From Salinirussus salinus (GTDB taxonomy: Archaea > Halobacteriota > Halobacteria > Halobacteriales > Haloarculaceae), in NCBI RefSeq assembly GCF_009831455.1, contig NZ_WOWO01000001.1, positions 434,001 through 498,000 on the forward strand: DNA of 64,000 bases, written 5' to 3'. Under the pieces are notes generated by a model. It was given only the letters and a program-made list of their open reading frames with translations, was not told the DNA's origin and ran no database searches. Positions 33,630 through 42,777 of this stretch are shown here, in pieces (positions within the stretch are counted from its first letter, which is position 1; the number at the start of each line of letters is the position of its first letter). The position numbers were made by a program, and so were the translations under genes.

Positions 33630-33673
33630 GCCTTCCCCTCGGCTGCCGGCGGTTTCAGCGTTGGCCTTGCCAC

Positions 33674-33904
33674 TCAGCGCCGGCCTTGTCCCCCGACCCG
33701 TGGCGGCGGCAGGACCGCCGCCCAGGCGCGCTCGTGGGCGTAGTAGACGCCCATCTTCACGAGGCTCGCACCGAGCCCGATGCCCAGCGCCGCCCCGCCG
33801 TCACCCACCACGAGGTAGGCGACCGTCACCGTCACCGCCAGGCTCGTCAGCCGGTAGGTGAGGGTCTTGGCAAGAAACCGCCGGCGTGCGACGAATGACA
33901 ACAT
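33674..33904 (-). CDS. DUF2061 membrane protein
   Basis: A 76-residue member of the DUF2061 family. FLAKTLTYRLTSLAVTVTVAYL is followed by a second helix, ASLVKMGVYYAHERAWAAV, with the family's conserved K(x)n YYxHERxW signature. The function is unknown. The AT-rich block tatatatcctatatatttaac (about 33919-33939) supplies a strong TATA box 25-30 bases upstream of ATG 33904. Confidence 0.88.
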   Translation of the reverse strand: MLSFVARRRFLAKTLTYRLTSLAVTVTVAYLVVGDGGAALGIGLGASLVKMGVYYAHERAWAAVLPPPRVGGQGRR

Positions 33905-34050
33905 AGAACAACATAGAGGTATATATCCTATATATTTAACGGAGCCGCGGACCGCGCGGGCGGTCGCTGCTCCGGCGGGGCCGGTGCCGCCTGGTCCCGG
34001 GTGCGCGGGCGGAAAGGCAGATTCTTACCCCCGACGGCCGTGGGTCGGGT

Positions 34051-35298
34051 ATGAGCTACGACAGGGTCAGGGAGACCGACCCCGCGGTCGCGGACGCACT
34101 CGCGAGCGAGCGCGAGCGCCAGAACGACACGCTGGCGATGATCGCCAGCGAGAACCACGCCAGCGAGGCCGTCATGGAGGCCCAGGGCTCGGAACTCACC
34201 AACAAGTACGCCGAGGGCTACCCCGGCGAGCGCTACTACGCGGGCTGCGAGCACGCCGACACCGTCGAGGAACTCGCCCGCGAGCGCGCGAAGGAACTGT
34301 GGGGGGCCGACCACGTCAACGTCCAGCCACACTCCGGTACCCAGGCCAACATGGGCGTCTACCTCGCGATGCTCGAGCCCGGGGACAAGATCCTCTCGAT
34401 GGAACTCGAGCACGGCGGCCACCTCTCGCACGGCCACCCCGCCAACTTCACCGGCAAGACCTACGAGGTCGAACAGTACGGCGTCGACCCCGAGACGGGC
34501 TACATCGACTACGAGGACCTCGCAGCGACCGCCGCCGAGTTCGAGCCCGACATCGTCGTCTCGGGCTACTCCGCGTACCCCCGCGACATCGACTTCGAGC
34601 GCATCCAGGGCGTCGCCGACGACGTGGGCGCCTACCACCTCGCCGACATCGCCCACACCACGGGCCTGGTCGCCGCGGGCGTCCACTCCTCGCCGGTCGG
34701 CGTCGCCGACTTCGTCACCGGCTCGACACACAAGACGATCCGCTCGGGCCGCGGTGGCATCATCATGTGTGAGGAGGAGTACGCCGACGACGTCGACGCG
34801 GCGGTGTTCCCGGGCGCGCAGGGCGGCCCGCTGATGCACAACATCGCGGGCAAGGCAGTCGGGTTCAAGGAAGCGCTGGAACCGGAGTTCGAGGAGTACG
34901 CCCAGCAGGTCGTCGACAACGCCCGCGCGCTCGGCGAGCGACTCCAGGAACACGGCTTCTCGCTGGTGTCGGGCGGGACCGACACCCACCTCGTGCTGGT
35001 CGACTTGCGCGAGTCCCACCCCGAGACGACCGGCAAGGACGCCGAGACGGCCCTGGAGGAAGTCGGCATCGTCCTCAACGCCAACACCGTCCCCGGCGAG
35101 ACCCGCTCGGCCTTTAACCCCTCGGGGATCCGCGCCGGCACGCCCGCGCTCACCACCCGCGGCTTCGGCGAGGAGGCCTGCCGCGAGGTCGCCGACCTCA
35201 TCTCCCGCGTCGTCGACGACTACGACGACGAGAGCGTGAAAGCCGAGGTCGCCGACCGCGTCGACGAGCTCACCGACGAGTACACGCTGTACGACTGA
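34051..35298 (+). CDS. glyA: Serine hydroxymethyltransferase
   Basis: A 415-residue PLP enzyme interconverting serine and glycine with transfer of a one-carbon unit to the folate/pterin carrier. It shows SENHASEAVMEAQGS, the PLP Lys228 in GSTHKTIRSGRGG, and HLADIAHTTGLVAAG. Length and order are canonical. The TATA-like gattcttac at about 34020-34028 is 27 bases before ATG 34051. It works with FolD (40552-41445) in one-carbon metabolism. Confidence 0.97.
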   Translation: MSYDRVRETDPAVADALASERERQNDTLAMIASENHASEAVMEAQGSELTNKYAEGYPGERYYAGCEHADTVEELARERAKELWGADHVNVQPHSGTQANMGVYLAMLEPGDKILSMELEHGGHLSHGHPANFTGKTYEVEQYGVDPETGYIDYEDLAATAAEFEPDIVVSGYSAYPRDIDFERIQGVADDVGAYHLADIAHTTGLVAAGVHSSPVGVADFVTGSTHKTIRSGRGGIIMCEEEYADDVDAAVFPGAQGGPLMHNIAGKAVGFKEALEPEFEEYAQQVVDNARALGERLQEHGFSLVSGGTDTHLVLVDLRESHPETTGKDAETALEEVGIVLNANTVPGETRSAFNPSGIRAGTPALTTRGFGEEACREVADLISRVVDDYDDESVKAEVADRVDELTDEYTLYD

Positions 35299-35348
35299 CG
35301 GCACGAGGAAGTGACAAAATTAAAGACGGCGCTCTCGGTTGGCGTGCC

Positions 35349-36947
35349 ATGGACAGGCGCCGCCGTCGCCTCATTAGCGGTCTCGCAGGGAGTGTCGGGC
35401 TATTCGCCGGTTGTTCGAGCGCCTCCGACCTCGTTGGACCGGATGCTACGGGGGGGACCACGACACGAGGTTCTGCCGACGCCCCCGTGGCTATCGACTG
35501 GCTTCCTGCTCCCGACTCGGTAACGACGGCGACCGACCCGCCAGCCTTCACCGTCGCCCCACGACGCGTTGCCGCCGTCGATGACGAACTCGAGAATCAG
35601 GTGTACCGTTTCTTCGAAACGCTGGTCAGGTACAAACTCCCTGACATCGACTTCCGCCGGCTTGATGCTGTAGCCAGCGGTCCGCAAACGACTGCTGTGG
35701 TCGGGCCATACGACAGAGACAACGCTGTCGACGACGACGACCCGGCCCCGGACCCGCCAGGCGGGGCCGACTGGTTCATCAGCGGCGACCCGACGAACAG
35801 CCGGACAGAGCTGACCGGCCTCCGCGACTCGACCGTCGTCGTCGCCGAACCGAGCCTTTCGGCGGACCGGGCGACTGTCGGCGAACGCTCCATAGCCGCT
35901 GGCACCAGTGAGGCCAACGGCTACCGCGACCAGCCCGGGATGGACGAGGTCCTCACCGGGCTCGCGGACGCCGACTTCCGGCGGCTCCAGCCGGTCGGGT
36001 CGACGGTGGACCGGCGGCCGGAGCGGGGCCTGTTTCCCGACGAACTGGCGTACGGCCTCGGTCTCCGGTTCGACGGGGAATCGACTACCGTGACGGTCGT
36101 CAGGGTGTTCGACTCGACGCCCCCCGAACAGGACCTGGAGGCGTGGCTGGCGGCCAACGATTCGCCAGGCCTCGACGGCCCGGAGTTACTGGACCAACGC
36201 GCGGTGTTCAGCAGAGAACTACCGACCGACGAGGTGACGTTGCGAACGCTTGCCACGCCGGTCAGGCGTATCGAGACGGCTGACCCCGCCGTTGTCCCGT
36301 CAGACTCGAAAACGACGGTCTACACGACCGCTAGCCAGTTCTTTTACAAGCCGTTCTACCAGGACGGTCTGACGGTCCCGTCCGACCGCCCGGTGGAGTT
36401 CGTCCTCCGGTCGGAGGATGTCGTCCATGGATTCGAGATAACCGGGACGCCAGTTGACCGGACACTCGTTCCCGGCGAGCGCGCACGCGTGTCGCTCTCC
36501 CTGGATGCAGGGGAGTACACCGTCCTGACGAGCCGCTACAACGGCGAAGGCACGGACGCGACGAGGGCTCGGTTGACCGTCGAGGGGGTCGGACAGCGGG
36601 GTCGTCTCGAGGAGTGGCTGGCGGAGACAAACAACTTCGACGGCAGCGTCACCGACGCAACCGATCGAGACGAAGTCACCGTTCGTGTCGGTGCGGAGGG
36701 TAATGGCGGTCCGTTCGCGTTCGACCCGCCCGCGGTCCGCGTCGAGTCCGGCACGACCGTGCGCTGGGAGTGGTCGAGTGAGGGAGCCCAGCACAGTGTC
36801 ACTCACACCGACGAGGCGTTCGGGACTGGCGTCAAGGAAGCCCCTTTCAGCTACGAGCACGTCTTCGACGAAGCCGGGATGTACCGGTACTACTGTCTAC
36901 CACACAGGGGGCTGGGGATGAAAGGCGCTATCCTCGTCGGCGGATAG
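35349..36947 (+). CDS. Lipoprotein fusing a ligand-less CoxII-like domain to halocyanin
   Basis: A 532-residue exported protein. It has a Tat-like MDRRRRRLISGL start and lipobox Cys22. Residues 45-310 are an unrecognised domain (VYRFFETLVRYKLPDIDFR...). Residues 320-412 resemble subunit II of heme-copper oxidases (SEDVVHGFEITG, LVPGE) but the CuA Cys/Cys/His/Met are replaced by Thr394, Asn398, Thr402 and nearby residues. Residues 418-532 are a full halocyanin domain with His482, Cys516, His519 and Met524. GAA/CGA-type codons are more frequent and GC lower than in glyA, hinting at transfer. The TATA-like aaaattaaag lies about 27 bases before ATG 35349. Confidence 0.8.
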   Translation: MDRRRRRLISGLAGSVGLFAGCSSASDLVGPDATGGTTTRGSADAPVAIDWLPAPDSVTTATDPPAFTVAPRRVAAVDDELENQVYRFFETLVRYKLPDIDFRRLDAVASGPQTTAVVGPYDRDNAVDDDDPAPDPPGGADWFISGDPTNSRTELTGLRDSTVVVAEPSLSADRATVGERSIAAGTSEANGYRDQPGMDEVLTGLADADFRRLQPVGSTVDRRPERGLFPDELAYGLGLRFDGESTTVTVVRVFDSTPPEQDLEAWLAANDSPGLDGPELLDQRAVFSRELPTDEVTLRTLATPVRRIETADPAVVPSDSKTTVYTTASQFFYKPFYQDGLTVPSDRPVEFVLRSEDVVHGFEITGTPVDRTLVPGERARVSLSLDAGEYTVLTSRYNGEGTDATRARLTVEGVGQRGRLEEWLAETNNFDGSVTDATDRDEVTVRVGAEGNGGPFAFDPPAVRVESGTTVRWEWSSEGAQHSVTHTDEAFGTGVKEAPFSYEHVFDEAGMYRYYCLPHRGLGMKGAILVGG

Positions 36948-36989
36948 GTCCAGCAACGCCTTTGTGACCCCGTAACCCGTGTCCCTGGT

Positions 36990-37547
36990 ATGGCAAGTAC
37001 CGGTGACGGATCGCCTGTACTCCGGAGTCGACGGAGGTACCTCGTCGCGGGTGCGACTGTAGTCCTCGCTCTGGCCGGCTGTACCACCTCGGGGTCGGAG
37101 ACGGACACTCCCCCCGGCGGTGCGACCGACGACGGGGATGCAGACGCGACAGACACCGACCCCGGGACAGGGGACCTCGACCTCCGAGAGGCCAACGTCG
37201 TCGGCGTCGACGTCACGACCGACGGCGGTCGCTACACCTTCGACGTGACGCTGCACCACGACGACGAGGGCGAGGAGGGCTACGCGAACTGGTGGCAGGT
37301 CGAACGACTCGACGGTACCCGGCTCGGCCGGCGCGAGCTACTCCACCCCCATGCACAGCAGCCCTTCACCCGCTCGGACAGCTACGACCTGCCCGCGGAC
37401 GTCTCCTGTGTCGTCGTTCGGGGCCACGACGAGACCCACGGTTACGGCGGACGGGCGATGCTCGTCGACCTGGAGTCGGGAGCGGTCCGGGAGATCGACC
37501 AGGGGCGTGACCGGCAGCCGATATCGGCGTCGGCCTGCCCGTCCTGA
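36990..37547 (+). CDS. Exported lipoprotein of unknown function
   Basis: A 185-residue protein with a Tat-like start (SRRRYLVAG) and lipobox LAGC (Cys31), then a Thr/Asp-rich linker. The compact C-terminal domain contains YANWWQVERLDG, RRELLHPHAQQPFTRS and VRGHDETHGYGG. Several conserved-looking His suggest metal binding, but no family is identified. It follows the CoxII-halocyanin fusion gene by 42 bases on the same strand, so a shared redox or metal role is possible. Confidence 0.75.
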   Translation: MASTGDGSPVLRSRRRYLVAGATVVLALAGCTTSGSETDTPPGGATDDGDADATDTDPGTGDLDLREANVVGVDVTTDGGRYTFDVTLHHDDEGEEGYANWWQVERLDGTRLGRRELLHPHAQQPFTRSDSYDLPADVSCVVVRGHDETHGYGGRAMLVDLESGAVREIDQGRDRQPISASACPS

Positions 37548-37893
37548 CGCCGGACTCGACGGCCCGCCACAGACGGGGTGTCTCACTGCGGGACGGGCGC
37601 TGTCTGTGGCACGGAAAGCGAGGACGGCGGTGGTGGCGGGACAACCAGTTGCGATGCCAGACCGTTCCTGTCGCCCAGTCTTCCGCCGTCCAGGGTGGGT
37701 GTGGGGTGGTAAGACGGCGACAGCCGGACCGTCCGACGTGCCTCTGACATTCGACCGGTCGTCGTCCTTCTGTCGCCACTCTCCCGTCGGGGCCGGTCGG
37801 GTATGGATTCGTTCGCTAGCATTCCAACGGCCGCCCGCGACGGGGGGCTAATTACTGAAACGCCGGCCGCGACGGCCGGAGCCCGTGACCCTC
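37548..37893. other. 346-bp gene-free region between convergent genes
   Basis: No supported gene. Apparent frames are short, Arg/Pro-rich and lack promoters. The right end holds the hairpin terminator candidate of the Bat-type regulator gene. Confidence 0.6.
37850..37879 (-). terminator. Terminator candidate of the GAF-Bat regulator gene
   Basis: On the minus strand, 14 bases after the stop at 37894, the 7-bp stem ccggccg-cga-cggccgg (37879-37863) is followed by the T-rich run tttcagtaattag. Confidence 0.5.
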
Positions 37894-40134
37894 TCAGCGC
37901 GCCGTCCCGGCCGGGTCGTCGAACAGGAGCGCGAACACGCGGCGCTGGCCCTCCCGGAGGTGTCGGGTGACCGTCGGCTGCGAGACCCCGAGCAGCTCGG
38001 CCAGCTCCGAACCCGTCGTCTCGCGGGGCGACTCGAAGAAGCCACTCTCGTATGCGGTTCTCAGGACCTCGAGCTGGCGGTCGGTCAGCGCGGCGTCGAC
38101 GTCGGTCCCGAAGCTACGGCGCGTCCGGGCCGGGCCGTCGACCTCCTGGCGCGCGAGTAGCTCCGTCCCGGGGTAGTGGTCGCTCACCCGGGCGACAAAC
38201 TCCCGGATATCCCGCTCCTGTGGGAGTCTGACGGTCGCCGTGGTCTCCCCGGGGTGAGCGACCACGTCCTCGGGGATGGCGCCACAGGAGAGGAGTGTCG
38301 CCGCCACGCTCCCCTCGGCGACGGTCACCCGGAACACGTACTCCGCCCCACTGTTCACCTCGGTCAGTGACTCGACGGCGACGGAGCCGGCCTCGAGGGC
38401 GTGAAGCTCCTCGACCGGCGGGTCGGTCAGCGCGAAGACGAGCCGGGTCGACCCAGTCGCATCCGGCGTCAGCTCGTAGTAGCTCACCGGCTCGCCGGCC
38501 GTCGCCGCCACGAGATTCATGAACCCCTCCCCGCCCGGGATCCGCAACTCCAGCTCCGTGCTCCGGTCGGCGAGGACACCCTGCCGGGCCTCGGCGACGT
38601 TGATCCCGTAGCCGACGGTCTCGCCGAGGTTCACGAGCGTCTCCCCCATCTCGGCGAAGGCGCCGGGGTCGGTCGCGTAGACAGCCAACGCGCCGTACTG
38701 GACCCCGCGGTCGGTCAGCGGGACCGCACACGCCGACTGGAACCCCCGCTCGGCCGCCGCCCGCGCCCACTCGCTGCGCTGGAGGTGGTCGGTCACGTCG
38801 ACGCAGGTCGCTTCCCCGCCTGCCGCCCGCGCGGCCGGTTCACCGACCCCCCCGTTCAGCTCAAGCGGAGCGTCGTCGAGGTAGCCGGCGCCGTCACCGG
38901 CCCAGGCCCGGGGTTCGACCCGGTCGCCGTCGGGCGGGACCGAGCCGATCCAGGCGAACGCGAAGGCCTCGTCGGTCAGCCGCCGGCAGACCATCTCCTC
39001 CAGTTCGGCGCGCGAGCGGGCGCGGACGAGAACCCGGTTCACCTCCCGGACGAGCCGGCCGGCCACCTCGACCCGCTCCAGACGGCTCGCCTGCCGGGAG
39101 AGTGTCGCCTCCCGCTCGCGCGCGGCCCGCTCGTGTGCCACCCGCTCCAGCGCACTCGTCGCGGTCGAGGCGAGCAGGTCCACCAGCGTCCGCTCGCGGG
39201 TGTTGAAGGTACCAGGGGTCCGCGAGGCAGCGACGAGGACGCCGTGCTCGTTGAGCGGCACGAAGACGGCGCTCCGGGCGTCGGTGTCGGGGTTCGCGAG
39301 CCGGTCGGCCTCCGCGAGGTAGTCGAACGTCCGGGTCTCGCCGGTCGCGTAGGCCTGCCAGACCTGAGCGTCGCCGTTCCCCGGACCGAACGTCAGCGTG
39401 TCGCCGTAAAACTCCCTGAGGAGGGCGGTGACGGTCGCCGGTTCGAGGACGTTCTTTTCGGGGTCGAACCGGAAGACGCCGACGGCCTCGACGTCCAGCA
39501 CGTCCGTCGCGACTTCGACCGCCGTCTCGTAGACTGTCCCGGCGGTCTCCGCACTTTCGAGCCGCTCGGCGGCCGCCTGCAGGAACTCGAGCGTTCGCTC
39601 GCGTTTGCGGTGCTGGAGCGAGCCGATGGTCCGTCCGACCGCCGCCCCGAGCCCGTCGAGCGCGTCCCGCTCGTGGACTCCGTAGGCGTCCCGGCGGGCG
39701 TCGCCGACGACCAGGAGGCGGTAGACTTCGCCCCGGTGGGCGACGGGGACGAACGCGAGGGTTCCGACCCCGCGTTCCTCGGCGAGACTCCGCCAGGCTG
39801 TGGGGGAGTTCTCCCCGCGGGGGTCGGCGACCTGCGTGCGCTCGCGCCCGACCGCGAGCAGGCCGGGGCTGGGACCCTCGGTGGGCACGAGGCTCGTGGC
39901 AGTCTCCTCGTCGACCCCCGCCGCCGTCCGGAACGTGAACTCGCGGTCGTCGTAGCAGAAGACGGCCACGAATTCGACGGGTCCGGCGCTTCCGACGGTG
40001 TCACGGACCGTCCGGTCGACTCCTGCCCGACTCGTCGCGTCCACGAGCCGTTCCTCGACCCGCTCTGCGAGCAACTCCAGGCGCTCGACCGACGAGACCG
40101 TCCGGTCGCCGGCGTCGCCTACGTCTGCTGGCAT
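37894..40134 (-). CDS. GAF-domain Bat-type (bacterio-opsin activator) transcription regulator
   Basis: A 746-residue cytosolic regulator. About three GAF-like sensor domains (roughly 15-175, 190-340, 350-505) are followed by a BAT domain (about 510-670, ELRIPGGEGFMN and VSYYELTPD) and a C-terminal HTH_10 (LTDRQLEVLRTAYESGFFE, LGVSQPTVTRHLREG). Some Cys/His in the GAF regions could bind a cofactor. Bat proteins activate genes under low oxygen or light in haloarchaea. The target is unknown; nearby nirK, oxidase and cupredoxin genes are candidates. No PAS or histidine-kinase domain is present. Confidence 0.9.
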   Translation of the reverse strand: MPADVGDAGDRTVSSVERLELLAERVEERLVDATSRAGVDRTVRDTVGSAGPVEFVAVFCYDDREFTFRTAAGVDEETATSLVPTEGPSPGLLAVGRERTQVADPRGENSPTAWRSLAEERGVGTLAFVPVAHRGEVYRLLVVGDARRDAYGVHERDALDGLGAAVGRTIGSLQHRKRERTLEFLQAAAERLESAETAGTVYETAVEVATDVLDVEAVGVFRFDPEKNVLEPATVTALLREFYGDTLTFGPGNGDAQVWQAYATGETRTFDYLAEADRLANPDTDARSAVFVPLNEHGVLVAASRTPGTFNTRERTLVDLLASTATSALERVAHERAAREREATLSRQASRLERVEVAGRLVREVNRVLVRARSRAELEEMVCRRLTDEAFAFAWIGSVPPDGDRVEPRAWAGDGAGYLDDAPLELNGGVGEPAARAAGGEATCVDVTDHLQRSEWARAAAERGFQSACAVPLTDRGVQYGALAVYATDPGAFAEMGETLVNLGETVGYGINVAEARQGVLADRSTELELRIPGGEGFMNLVAATAGEPVSYYELTPDATGSTRLVFALTDPPVEELHALEAGSVAVESLTEVNSGAEYVFRVTVAEGSVAATLLSCGAIPEDVVAHPGETTATVRLPQERDIREFVARVSDHYPGTELLARQEVDGPARTRRSFGTDVDAALTDRQLEVLRTAYESGFFESPRETTGSELAELLGVSQPTVTRHLREGQRRVFALLFDDPAGTAR

Positions 40135-40260
40135 CGGCCCCCCCGTCGCGCTGCGGTGCGCGCCTCTCTGGAGTGCATGCTACGTGTGACGGCATTGTCG
40201 TTATAGAGGGATGATAGTTTGCCATGAGAGCCAAACGTCGCCGGCCGGGTGGGTGCTCTC

Positions 40261-40410
40261 TCAGCGCTCGACCGGGACCGTCAGCGAGGACTGGACCCAG
40301 GCGTACTCGTTGTGCGGATCCGAGACCATCGCCACCGTCGTGTCCCGGAGTTCGAACTCCTCGTACGTCTCGCGGACCGCGGCCCCGCCCGTCGTGTCGA
40401 CTTCGCTCAT
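40261..40410 (-). CDS. 49-residue conserved haloarchaeal protein
   Basis: Translation MSEVDTTGGAAVRETYEEF... ends EYAWVQSSLTVPVER. The pattern ETYEEFELRDTTVAM...DPHNEYAWVQSS matches a small family seen widely in haloarchaea, of unknown role. It lies between the Bat-type regulator and folD, on the minus strand. It is short, but codon use and the clean start and stop support it. Confidence 0.75.
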   Translation of the reverse strand: MSEVDTTGGAAVRETYEEFELRDTTVAMVSDPHNEYAWVQSSLTVPVER

Positions 40411-40551
40411 ACCCTCAGGTGGCGTCACACCGGCATAGCCGTACTTTCAAACATGTGACGCGGCCCGTTCGGCCGACGCTAACTATTGAACCCGGCGGCG
40501 ACAGACGGGGATTCCGGGACGTTCAAGAGCGGCCGTCCCCCTCCCCCTGAC

Positions 40552-41445
40552 ATGACGGAGATACTTGACGGCGAGGCGCTCGCCGCGGAGGTCAGGGAGG
40601 GGCTCGTGGCGGCCATCGAGCGCCTGGCCGACGCCGGGGCCCGGCCGACGCTTGCGACGGTGCTGATGAGCGAGGACCCCGCCAGCGAGACCTACGTCTC
40701 GATGAAACAGGACGACTGCGCGGAGGTGGGGATCGAGGCCCGCGACATCGGGATCGACCCCGACGCGCCCGCCGCGGAGCTATACGATACCATCGACGAC
40801 CTGAACGCAGACCCCGAAGTGAACGGGATTCTCGTCCAGATGCCCGTCCCCGACCACGTCGACAAGCGCCGCGTCCTCCGTCGGATCGACCCCGCGAAGG
40901 ACGTCGACGGCTTCCACCCCGAGAACGTCGGCCGGCTGGTCGCGGGCGACGCCCGGTTCAAGCCCTGTACGCCCCACGGCATCCAGAAGCTGCTGGCAGC
41001 GGCCGGCGTCGACCCCGAGGGGAAAGACGCCGTCGTCGTCGGGCGCTCTGACATCGTCGGCAAGCCGATGGCGAACCTCCTGATGCAGAAGACCGCCGGC
41101 GGCAACGCCACGGTGACCGTCTGTCACTCCCGGACCGACGACCTGGCCGCGAAGACCCGCGGTGCGGACATCCTCGTCGCTGCCGCCGGCGCCCCGGAGA
41201 TGATAGACGGCGACATGCTCAGCGAAGGGGTCGTGGTGGTCGACGTCGGCGTCAACCGCGTCGATGCCGACACCGAGAAGGGGTACGAACTCGTCGGGGA
41301 CGTCGACTTCGAGAGCGCACGTGAGAAAGCGCGCGCCATCACGCCCGTCCCGGGCGGCGTGGGGCCGATGACCCGCGCGATGCTGCTGTACAACACGGTG
41401 AAGGCGACCGCCCAGGACGCGGGCGTCGAGGTCGACCTGCCCTGA
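40552..41445 (+). CDS. folD: Methylenetetrahydrofolate dehydrogenase/cyclohydrolase
   Basis: A 297-residue bifunctional enzyme interconverting methylene-, methenyl- and formyl-tetrahydrofolate with NADP. It has the active-site Tyr48 and Lys52 (ETYVSMK), GILVQMPVPDHV, KDVDGFHPENVG, the NADP motif VGRSDIVGKPMANLL, and PVPGGVGPMTRAMLL. Full length. ATG 40552 was chosen over longer in-frame codons because homologues begin near the TEILDG motif. It is functionally linked to glyA and purM in one-carbon and purine metabolism. Confidence 0.96.
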   Translation: MTEILDGEALAAEVREGLVAAIERLADAGARPTLATVLMSEDPASETYVSMKQDDCAEVGIEARDIGIDPDAPAAELYDTIDDLNADPEVNGILVQMPVPDHVDKRRVLRRIDPAKDVDGFHPENVGRLVAGDARFKPCTPHGIQKLLAAAGVDPEGKDAVVVGRSDIVGKPMANLLMQKTAGGNATVTVCHSRTDDLAAKTRGADILVAAAGAPEMIDGDMLSEGVVVVDVGVNRVDADTEKGYELVGDVDFESAREKARAITPVPGGVGPMTRAMLLYNTVKATAQDAGVEVDLP

Positions 41446-41482
41446 CCTGCCGGCCAACCACTCCGCTGTCGGCCTGTTCGAC

Positions 41483-42178
41483 TCAGACCCGTTCCTGCGC
41501 CCGCGCGAGGGCCGTCTCGTCGTCCGCCTCGAGGTAAGCGTGCAGGTCACGGAGCGCACGGACGACCCGCTCCGCACGCTCGGGCTCGACGTCGCCGTCG
41601 AGCGCCTCGACACGCTTGCGCTCGGCGCGGACTCCCGAGAGCACCCGGCTCACCTCGCGGTCCGGGTCGTCGTACACCCGCCGGAGGTCGCTCACGTAGG
41701 CGTCCGCCGCGGCCGCGACCGCCAGCCCGCGCCCGGCGCGCAGCCCCGCGGGCACCTCCTCCGGGTCGGGGCGCTCGCCGCTGTCGGCGGTCCGCAGCAG
41801 CTCCAGCAGGTACAGCTCCGCCGCGTCGTCGACCCGCATCCGGCGCGCGAGTTCGGCCCCGACCCGCCGCAGCTCCGCCGCCGCCAGATACGTGTCGTCG
41901 AGCGGCTCCAGCCGGCCGGCGTGGACGAACCCCGCCCGACGGACGTACTCGGCAGACGCCTCGCCGGCTCGCCGTGCCAGCTCGTCGGTCGAGGCGGTGT
42001 CGACCGCGTTTCGCACCTCACTCAGGTCGAGTTCGACCGCGCCGCCGGTGTGCTCGGCGCGCTCGCCGACGCCGACGCTTCTGACCGAGCCACACGCCGG
42101 ACACTGTATCTCCCCGGTCTCGTAGTACGACCAGCGCTCGCCACAGTCGGTACACTCGCGCTCGCCGCGTATCTCCAT
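41483..42178 (-). CDS. Zinc-ribbon protein with helical C-terminal domain
   Basis: A 231-residue protein. The N-terminal zinc ribbon has CTDCG (residues 7-11) and CPACG (24-28); the rest is charged, Arg/Asp/Glu-rich and helical. It resembles a conserved haloarchaeal family of unknown function. ATG 42178 is supported by the TATA-like ttatgcc (minus strand) about 27 bases upstream. It is convergent with folD, with stops 37 bases apart. Confidence 0.75.
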   Translation of the reverse strand: MEIRGERECTDCGERWSYYETGEIQCPACGSVRSVGVGERAEHTGGAVELDLSEVRNAVDTASTDELARRAGEASAEYVRRAGFVHAGRLEPLDDTYLAAAELRRVGAELARRMRVDDAAELYLLELLRTADSGERPDPEEVPAGLRAGRGLAVAAAADAYVSDLRRVYDDPDREVSRVLSGVRAERKRVEALDGDVEPERAERVVRALRDLHAYLEADDETALARAQERV

Positions 42179-42334
42179 ACGCCACCTACGCGCCAGCCGG
42201 GCATAAGCGCCGGCCATCGCTGCCGGCGGCGCCGGGGCTCCCGTCGGCCCGGTCGACACGGCAGACTCCCGGGGGCCCGGTTCGTGTCAACCGAGCGGCC
42301 GACATGTTTAAGTTCATCAACCCGGTTGTATCAG

Positions 42335-42440
42335 GTGACGCTTCGCTTGGAGGGCCGAAGCGTCAGCGGGGACCAATTCAGGGCGGCAAGCGTTCACGCG
42401 GGCCTTTTTCCGCCCGCGTGACTTGCTTTCCTTTCGCTGC
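42335..42440 (+). ncRNA. Candidate structured non-coding RNA
   Basis: A TATA-like gtttaagttc (42305-42314) lies 27 bases before a predicted start near 42335-42340. Two hairpins follow: gacgcttcg...cgaagcgtc (about 42338-42367) and a long stem gcaag/ttcacgcgggc...gcccgcgtga/cttgc (about 42388-42428) with a ctttttcc loop. A pyrimidine-rich tail, tttccttt, comes next. It matches no RNA that I recognise (not SRP, RNase P or tRNA). Confidence 0.4.
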
Positions 42441-42767
42441 ACGCTCGCGAGCCACAGCCGCGTCTGTCTGCCGACAGCTGCCAGGACAGCTCCGCCACCC
42501 GGCCGCCGCGCGCCGCTCCGTCGTCTAGTATTCTGACCCGTCCGTCCGGCTACGCTTGCCCTCTCGTATAATATCGTGTACATGACTGGGTCGGTCGGCC
42601 GCCGCAGCTGGCGTCTCCCGTAGATATTCAGTTACCGTGTCACGTCGGTGTATTTACCCCGCTCAGAACTCCTCGGCCGTACTCTCGATATCCAGTCACG
42701 CCGGACGACTCCTGGCTTCCTTGCTCGACCCGAGTGACGGCCTGGTTACGTATTTGAAACGCCATAT

Positions 42768-42777
42768 TTAAGATAAT
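42768..42777 (+). promoter_or_regulatory. TATA box of the PadR-type gene
   Basis: The sequence atatttaaga lies about 35 bases before ATG 42808, giving a short leader of about 8 nt. Confidence 0.55.

Noticed and set aside
32365-33743. Long overlapping frames across the palindromic region
   Set aside because: Their translations are built from repeated gcgagcg words and extend across gene ends; no promoter or family motif.
42304-42583. Opposed small frames (plus 74 codons, minus 88 codons) in the gene-free region
   Set aside because: Both cross strong hairpins, have Arg/Ala/Ser-rich translations and show no family motif; an RNA is the better explanation.
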